From contig CACYEE010000162.1 of NCBI GenBank assembly GCA_902773415.1, forward strand, positions 1-10,159: DNA of 10,159 nt, given 5' to 3'. The notes beneath the pieces are model-generated. The model was not told the DNA's origin, did not search any database, and saw nothing but the letters and a program-made list of their open reading frames with translations. This stretch comes from an uncultured Actinomyces sp. (GTDB taxonomy: Bacteria > Actinomycetota > Actinomycetes > Actinomycetales > Actinomycetaceae). Below are positions 6,605 to 10,159 of this stretch, one piece after another (the first letter of the stretch is position 1; each line of letters starts with the position of its first letter). The position numbers and the translations under genes are program-made.

Positions 6605-7905
6605 CGGCGGGCCTCGCCCGCGCCGGTCTGGTCGAGGCCGTCGTAAAGCGGGAAGCCTTCGGCAAGCCTGGCGACGCGGGCGCGCAGCGCGGCCGTGTCG
6701 GCTCCCTTTCCGGCGACAAGGGCCGTGGCGATCACGTCGGCCACTTCGGAGAATTCGGCGGCGCCGAAGCCGCGCGAGGCGAGGGCCGCAGTGCCGATGC
6801 GCAGGCCGGAAGTGACCATCGGCGGACGCGGGTCGAAAGGAACGGCGTTGCGGTTGATGGTGATGCCGACTTCGTGCAGGAGATCTTCGCCCTCCTGGCC
6901 GGTCAGGTCGGAATTGCGCAGGTCGACGAGGACAAGGTGGACGTCCGTGCCGCCGGTAACGAGGGAGATTCCCGCCTTCGCGACATCGCCGGCGAGCAGG
7001 CGCTCGGCAAGGATCTTCGCCCCTTCGAGCGTGCGGGCCTGGCGATCCTTGAACCCGTCGGCTGCGGCAAGCCCGAGGGCAACGGCCTTTGCGGCGATGA
7101 CGTGCATGAGCGGGCCGCCCTGCTGGCCGGGAAAGACGGCCGAGTCGAGCTTCCTGCCGAATGCCTCGGCGTCGCGCGACAAGATCATTCCCGAGCGCGG
7201 ACCGCCAAGCGTCTTGTGGATCGTGGTGGAGACGACGTCGCAATGCGGAACCGGGTTCGGATGCAGTCCGGCGGCGACGAGTCCGGCGAAGTGGGCCATG
7301 TCGGTCCACAGCACGGCTCCGACCTCGTCGGCAATCTCCCGGAATGCCGCAAAGTCGAGATGGCGCGGATAGGCGGACCAGCCGGCGATGATCATCTTCG
7401 GGCGGGCCGCGAGCGCCTTCTCGCGCACGATATCCATGTCGATCCGGTGGGTCTCGGGGTCCAGGCCGTAGGCGACCATGTCGTAGAGACGGCCCGAGAA
7501 GTTGATCTTCATGCCGTGGGTAAGGTGGCCTCCGTGGGCAAGTTCGAGGCCCATGACGGTATCGCCGGGGCGGACAAGCGCATGGTAGACGGCGGCGTTG
7601 GCCTGGGCCCCCGAATGCGGCTGGACGTTCGCGTAATCCGCGCCGAAGAGGGACTTGGCGCGTTCGATCGCGAGCGCCTCGACCTTGTCCACTTCTTCGC
7701 ATCCGCCATAGTAGCGTCTTCCGGGGTAGCCTTCGGCGTACTTGTTGGTCAGCACGGAGCCTTGGGCCTGAAGGACGGCGCGCGGTACGAAGTTCTCCGA
7801 GGCGATCATTTCGAGATAGTCGCGCTGGCGGCCCAGCTCCCCTTCGAGGATCGCTGCGACTTCGGGGTCGACGGTGGCGATGGGATCGTGGAAGATGTCG
7901 GTCAT
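6601..7905 (-). CDS. glyA: Serine hydroxymethyltransferase
   Basis: A 434-residue PLP enzyme that converts serine and tetrahydrofolate to glycine and 5,10-methylene-THF, the main entry of one-carbon units. Motifs in order: LEMIASENFV at 31-40, LTNKYAEGYPGRRYYGGCE at 52-70 (active-site tyrosines), QPHSGAQANAAVYHAL at 95-110, TDMAHFAGLVAAGLHPNP at 201-218, and STTIHKTLGGPRSGMIL with the PLP lysine at 231. PGQQGGPLMH and VTSGLRIGTAAL follow. Length and order are those of complete bacterial enzymes. The ATG at 7905-7903 has AGGAG 5 nt upstream. folD begins in its stop codon. Upstream on the same strand lie a 9-bp stem (7928-7958) and a ZTP riboswitch aptamer (7968-8044), so expression should respond to the purine intermediate ZTP. 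Confidence 0.97.
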   Translation of the reverse strand: MTDIFHDPIATVDPEVAAILEGELGRQRDYLEMIASENFVPRAVLQAQGSVLTNKYAEGYPGRRYYGGCEEVDKVEALAIERAKSLFGADYANVQPHSGAQANAAVYHALVRPGDTVMGLELAHGGHLTHGMKINFSGRLYDMVAYGLDPETHRIDMDIVREKALAARPKMIIAGWSAYPRHLDFAAFREIADEVGAVLWTDMAHFAGLVAAGLHPNPVPHCDVVSTTIHKTLGGPRSGMILSRDAEAFGRKLDSAVFPGQQGGPLMHVIAAKAVALGLAAADGFKDRQARTLEGAKILAERLLAGDVAKAGISLVTGGTDVHLVLVDLRNSDLTGQEGEDLLHEVGITINRNAVPFDPRPPMVTSGLRIGTAALASRGFGAAEFSEVADVIATALVAGKGADTAALRARVARLAEGFPLYDGLDQTGAGEARR

Positions 7906-7910
7906 CGGTT

Positions 7911-7958
7911 CTCCTGTGCATCTCGTTCGCACGCGCCGCCGAGGTGGAAGCGCGTGCG
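7911..7958 (-). promoter_or_regulatory. glyA: Expression platform of the glyA riboswitch: 9-bp hairpin and Shine-Dalgarno site
   Basis: On the minus strand CGCACGCGC (7958-7950) pairs perfectly with GCGCGTGCG (7936-7928) around a 13-nt loop, between the aptamer and the glyA ribosome binding site AGGAG (7915-7911). No U-run follows the stem, so a classical intrinsic terminator is not evident. The switch may act through a U-poor or Rho-assisted terminator or by controlling access to the ribosome binding site. I could not identify a clear antiterminator pairing by eye. Confidence 0.5.
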
Positions 7959-7967
7959 GCCCTTGAT

Positions 7968-8044
7968 GCGGGGACGGCCCAGGCGGGCGGCCATTCCCCG
8001 CGCTCGCCGCTCCCCGATGGTGCCCCATCTGCGCCAGTCGCGGC
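7968..8044 (-). promoter_or_regulatory. ZTP (pfl motif) riboswitch aptamer upstream of glyA-folD
   Basis: On the minus strand all hallmarks of the ZTP/ZMP riboswitch appear in order. P1 is GCCGC (8044-8040) with GCGGC (8010-8006). The conserved GACTGGCG follows at 8039-8032. P2 is GATGG (8029-8025), loop GGCA, then CCATC (8020-8016). GGGGAGCG is at 8015-8008. P3 is GCGGGG (8001-7996) with CCCCGC (7973-7968), plus inner GGCC (7992-7989) with GGCC (7979-7976), enclosing the conserved CCGCCTGGGC (7986-7977). The pseudoknot GGCG (8035-8032) with CGCC (7985-7982) is intact. This class senses ZTP/ZMP, which accumulate when 10-formyl-THF is short, and is known upstream of glyA, folD, purH and pfl genes. 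Position and strand relative to glyA-folD fit exactly. Confidence 0.93.
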
Positions 8045-8051
8045 CCCTGCC

Positions 8052-8057
8052 ACCCTA
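8052..8057 (-). promoter_or_regulatory. Candidate -10 element of the glyA operon promoter
   Basis: Minus-strand TAGGGT (8057-8052) fits the TANNNT form of actinobacterial -10 boxes. A start site about 7 nt downstream would fall at roughly 8045, just before the first base of the riboswitch's P1 helix. The hexamer 17 bp upstream (CTGCCG) is a poor -35. The call rests mainly on this placement. Confidence 0.4.
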
Positions 8058-8104
8058 TCGCAGCATTGCGCTCGCGGCAGGGGCGTCTCGCGGGTTGAGC
8101 CTCA

Positions 8105-8151
8105 CAGTGCCGCGCCTTCGAGGCCGAATGCGCCGGCGCGGATGGGCACTG
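8105..8151. repeat. Bulged long hairpin in the divergent intergenic region
   Basis: CAGTGCC (8105-8111) pairs with GGCACTG (8145-8151). Directly inside, GCGCC (8112-8116) pairs with GGCGC (8135-8139) past a 5-nt bulge, and TTCG (8117-8120) pairs with CGAA (8125-8128) around AGGC. That gives 12 bp plus a 4-bp tip. It lies upstream of the glyA promoter candidate and before the plus-strand gene. It could be the end of a short unannotated transcript, a protein-binding site or chance in GC-rich DNA. Apart from this, a small CCTCC/GGAGG hairpin (8174-8188) and the tandem repeat at 8306, I see no gene in 8060-8368. Confidence 0.5.
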
Positions 8152-8305
8152 CGCGCTTCCGCAAATCCGTGCGCCTCCTGCCGGGAGGATTGTCGGTCGC
8201 GTCGTCGCGAACGGAAACGGACATGCCTCGGGTCCTGGACATGGCGGACGGCGCGTCGCCACGCGCAGGCCCGTCCGGGACACGGCCCGGGGCACGCGAA
8301 CACGC

Positions 8306-8327
8306 CAGATACCATGCAGATACTATG
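8306..8327. repeat. Two tandem 11-bp repeats (CAGATACYATG) before the membrane-protein gene
   Basis: CAGATACCATG is followed immediately by CAGATACTATG; the copies differ at one base. The 11-bp period is one helical turn, so both copies face the same side of the DNA. The second copy runs into a -10-like TATGAT (8324-8329), 40 nt before the ATG at 8369. It may be a regulator site at the promoter of the plus-strand gene. The repeat is seen directly; its function is inferred. Confidence 0.6.
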
Positions 8328-8329
8328 AT
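8324..8329 (+). promoter_or_regulatory. Candidate -10 box for the plus-strand membrane-protein gene
   Basis: TATGAT matches TATAAT at five of six bases and sits 39 nt before the ATG. The position 17 bp upstream (CACGCC) is not a -35 match, so an activator, or a promoter tolerant of weak -35 elements, would be needed. The 11-bp tandem repeat overlaps this spot. Confidence 0.3.
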
Positions 8330-8368
8330 GGTGGCTATACGCACGCCGCCATCAACAGGGAGGTCGAG

Positions 8369-9562
8369 ATGGCAACGCCATACGACAACAGCAACCGCCC
8401 GATCTACGCCGTCGGATCCGACGGGCAATGGGTGACCGACGCCTCCGGCGCACGGGCCGCCTTCACGGGAACTGCGCAGCTTTCCGCACTGTATCAGGAC
8501 GCCTACCTGTGCGATGCCGACGGAAACCTCCTCTACTACGACGGCGACGACATCCCCGTGCCCGCCGCCGACCTTGCCGCGGTCAATGCGCGCGCCGCCC
8601 GGGACCCTTCATTCATCCAGCCCGCCCCCGCTCCATCCCCCGAACAGGATTTCGGCACGCCGACTACGACGAAGGATTCCTCCCGCGTCCCCTCCGCAGT
8701 GGCCACGCCAACCGCCGGCCCCGCCCAGGCCGTTCCCGTCGCCGCCACCCCCTCGACCGGGTACGCGGCCCCCGCAGCCGTCTACGCCCCGGCTTCCGCC
8801 CGCGCCGGCGAACATCCCGCCCCGCAGCCCGCGGCCGCTCCTTCCGTGCCTCCCGAAGCGCAGGCGGACGGCGGACGCAAAGACGTCATCGTCTGGGTCG
8901 CGCTCCTGCTCGCCGTGCTCCTCATCTCCCTTTTTGCCCTCGGAGCCAGCTGGTACGTCACCGGCGCTCGCGCAAACGACGCGGCGGACTCCGCAAGCCC
9001 CGCCGCTTCCGCAGGCTCCGCCAGCCCCGCCGCCCCCTCCGCGAGCGGCGATCCGGCGCCGCAAAGTACCGAATCCGGCACGGACGCTCCTGCAAGCCCG
9101 GCACCCGAGGAAAAGGAAGAGGAAGAGGAAACCGGCGTGCCCGCCGAGGCCTACCCCGGTGCCGGCGAGGCGCAGATTCCCTCCGACGCATGGCTCACCG
9201 GCGAATCCGACGGCTCCTTCGACTGGATGGCGCCGAGCGAGAACATCCGCTGCCGGACCGACGGGCAATCCGACGAAATGCGCTGCATGATCGCCTCCTG
9301 GCAGGAGGATGCGCCCGAAGGCAACGCGCCCGGCACCGATCGCCCCGCAGACACCGTCGTCCTTGGCGTGGACGGCGAACCGAGACTGGAAGCCGACGGA
9401 GGCTCGATCGGACACGTCGACGCCACGCTTCTGTACGACACGACAATCTACGACGCGAACCGCAACTGGGTGTGCGGGGCGAAAGAGAACGGGATCACGT
9501 GCTGGAGCCTGAAATCGGGCCACGGCTTCCTCATCCGCCGCGCCGGAATGGAAACCTTCTGA
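8369..9562 (+). CDS. Single-pass membrane protein with Ala/Pro-rich linkers and an extracellular four-cysteine domain, function unknown
   Basis: A 397-residue protein I do not recognise by name. The ATG at 8369 has AGGGAGG 5 nt upstream. Layout: an N-terminal globular-looking part (1-75) rich in Asp, Gly and aromatics (PIYAVGSDGQWV, LCDADGNLLYYDGDD); a Pro/Ala-rich disordered linker (83-168); GGRKD before one membrane helix (about 173-196), which predicts the N-terminus inside the cell; an extracellular Ser/Ala/Pro linker with an acidic run of nine mostly Glu residues (247-255); and a C-terminal domain (about 270-397). That domain has Cys295, Cys306, Cys369 and Cys378, likely two disulfides, in ENIRC, MRC, NWVCG and GITCWSLKSGHGF. 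NIRC...TCW...GHGF resembles the secreted tails of many uncharacterised actinobacterial membrane proteins, as I recall them. A sensor or envelope role is possible but unproven. The cell-wall amidase follows, possibly overlapping its 3' end. Confidence 0.85.
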   Translation: MATPYDNSNRPIYAVGSDGQWVTDASGARAAFTGTAQLSALYQDAYLCDADGNLLYYDGDDIPVPAADLAAVNARAARDPSFIQPAPAPSPEQDFGTPTTTKDSSRVPSAVATPTAGPAQAVPVAATPSTGYAAPAAVYAPASARAGEHPAPQPAAAPSVPPEAQADGGRKDVIVWVALLLAVLLISLFALGASWYVTGARANDAADSASPAASAGSASPAAPSASGDPAPQSTESGTDAPASPAPEEKEEEEETGVPAEAYPGAGEAQIPSDAWLTGESDGSFDWMAPSENIRCRTDGQSDEMRCMIASWQEDAPEGNAPGTDRPADTVVLGVDGEPRLEADGGSIGHVDATLLYDTTIYDANRNWVCGAKENGITCWSLKSGHGFLIRRAGMETF

Positions 9563-10159
9563 GAGCGCCCCTTTCTCCTTCCCGGCGAGGAGGCGGCGCG
9601 CGTGCGCGCCGCCTCCTCGCCGGGCTTGCCGCCTCGATTGTCCTGTGCCTTGCCCTGGATGGCTGCGCGGGAAACGGGCATCCGACGCCGCGGAACATAC
9701 CCTCGGGTCAATCCGTCGGCACCGCCCTGCCGTCCGTCGGGACGGACGACGCAGCCAAGACGCCCGCCTCGCTGCGCCGACGCATCGAACCGACGCTTGC
9801 GCACGGCCCGAAACCGGCCAGATACCAGCGCTACATCATGCTTCACGACACCGAAATCGACGGATCGGCCGACGCCATCGTCGACTCGTGGCTCTCCGAA
9901 GGCTATTACGTCGCCGCGCACTTCATTGTCGAACGGAACGGAGACATCCTCCAGGTCGTCGAGCTTGACGCCATCGCCCACCATGCAGGCTTTGGCAACC
10001 TCGGACACAACACGAAGTTTTCCACCCCCGAAGACGGGCGCGACGACCGGCGCGGCACCACCCCCGTCGGCAATCACATGCCCGACTACGGCATGAACTC
10101 GTATTCGATCGGAATCGAAATGGTCCACGTCTCCGGCGGTGCGCCCTACACCGCCCGCC
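9499..10159 (+). CDS. Exported N-acetylmuramoyl-L-alanine amidase (Amidase_2/PGRP fold), 5' start uncertain, 3' end beyond window
   Basis: Zn-dependent amidase that cleaves the MurNAc-L-Ala bond of peptidoglycan. The frame reads through an Arg-rich n-region (SRRGGGARARR), a hydrophobic stretch (LLAGLAASIVLCLAL) and DGC at 9658-9666, a possible lipidation cysteine although Asp at -2 is unusual. After a polar linker comes the domain: YIMLHDTE (first Zn His, about 9844), YYVAAHFIVERNGDILQVV, AHHAG (about 9979) and NSYSIGIEMVH with the expected catalytic Glu. The second Zn ligands lie beyond the window. The start is not settled: no ATG, GTG or TTG lies in frame between the upstream stop (9562) and the signal peptide. 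I list GTG 9499, which overlaps the previous gene by 64 nt. A CTG at 9559 overlapping that gene's TGA (CTGA) would give a more normal signal peptide. A 44-bp palindrome is embedded in the N-terminal codons. Function firm, start weak. Confidence 0.8.
   Translation, partial: MLEPEIGPRLPHPPRRNGNLLRAPLSPSRRGGGARARRLLAGLAASIVLCLALDGCAGNGHPTPRNIPSGQSVGTALPSVGTDDAAKTPASLRRRIEPTLAHGPKPARYQRYIMLHDTEIDGSADAIVDSWLSEGYYVAAHFIVERNGDILQVVELDAIAHHAGFGNLGHNTKFSTPEDGRDDRRGTTPVGNHMPDYGMNSYSIGIEMVHVSGGAPYTAR
9581..9624. repeat. 44-bp near-perfect palindrome after the membrane-protein stop
   Basis: Bases 9581-9601 are the exact reverse complement of 9604-9624, leaving only GT at the centre: 21 complementary base pairs, nearly all G-C. 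It begins 18 nt after the stop at 9562. There is no T-run on either side for either strand, but the stem is strong enough to act as a Rho-independent-like or U-less terminator, or to mask translation. It also encodes, in frame, the Arg/Gly-rich start of the amidase signal sequence. The structure is seen directly; its role is open. Confidence 0.85.

Noticed and set aside
5720..8053. A single 777-codon open frame through folD and across glyA
   Set aside because: glyA is in another frame with full-length family motifs, and FolD homology begins at the ATG at 6604; not a fusion protein.
8060..8368. tRNA or other structured RNA gene
   Set aside because: No T-arm (GGTTCRAATC-like) or acceptor stem pairing; only local hairpins were found.
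8102..8428. Minus-strand 108-codon frame in the divergent region
   Set aside because: Runs into the start of the plus-strand gene, lacks a convincing ribosome binding site and has no recognisable motif.
1..10159. Mobile elements, CRISPR arrays, toxin-antitoxin or defence genes
   Set aside because: No transposase or integrase motifs, no regularly spaced repeats and no small paired genes with recognisable toxin or antitoxin features.

Overview
This window is GC-rich bacterial chromosomal DNA. Its features point to a Gram-positive actinomycete (Actinomycetota, perhaps Actinomycetales): lipoprotein substrate-binding protein, actinobacterial-length GDP-mannose pyrophosphorylase, Ala/Pro-rich single-pass membrane protein, GTG starts, 4-nt stop/start overlaps and AGGAG ribosome binding sites. 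That assignment is inference. I see no insertion sequence, phage gene, CRISPR array, tRNA or rRNA; most of the window looks like core genome.

Left part (1-3494, all minus strand): a BMP-family nucleoside ABC importer, transcribed right to left. The lipoprotein receptor (bmpA-like, 2409-3494) comes first. A 291-nt gap holding a strong hairpin follows, then the double-NBD ATPase (546-2117). A permease (549 down to the window edge, truncated) overlaps the ATPase stop in a GTGA.

Middle part (3715-8044, all minus strand): a probable transcription unit reading glyA, folD, xthA, manC. glyA and folD overlap by 4 nt (ATGA). xthA and manC follow after gaps of 67 and 57 nt, the second filled by a hairpin. 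Directly upstream of glyA, on the same strand, lies a clear ZTP riboswitch aptamer (7968-8044). It has the conserved GACTGGCG...GGGGAGC core, the CCGCCTGGGC element, P1, P2 and P3 helices and the GGCG/CGCC pseudoknot, and a -10-like TAGGGT sits where transcription would start at the aptamer's first helix. So the one-carbon/folate genes, and perhaps exonuclease III and GDP-mannose synthesis downstream of them, are likely under ZTP (purine/10-formyl-THF stress) control.

Right part (8060-10159, plus strand): a divergent intergenic region of about 300 bp holds a bulged hairpin and an 11-bp tandem repeat. It is followed by an unrecognised single-pass membrane protein with an extracellular four-cysteine domain (8369-9562). 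Last is the start of an exported N-acetylmuramoyl-L-alanine amidase (Amidase_2 fold) that runs off the window. A 44-bp almost perfect palindrome (9581-9624) lies just after the membrane protein's stop codon, inside the in-frame N-terminus of the amidase, and no ordinary start codon lies between that stop and the signal peptide.

The best observations are the ZTP riboswitch with its possible four-gene regulon and the palindrome/start-codon puzzle of the amidase. I found no convincing wholly new defence or mobile system.
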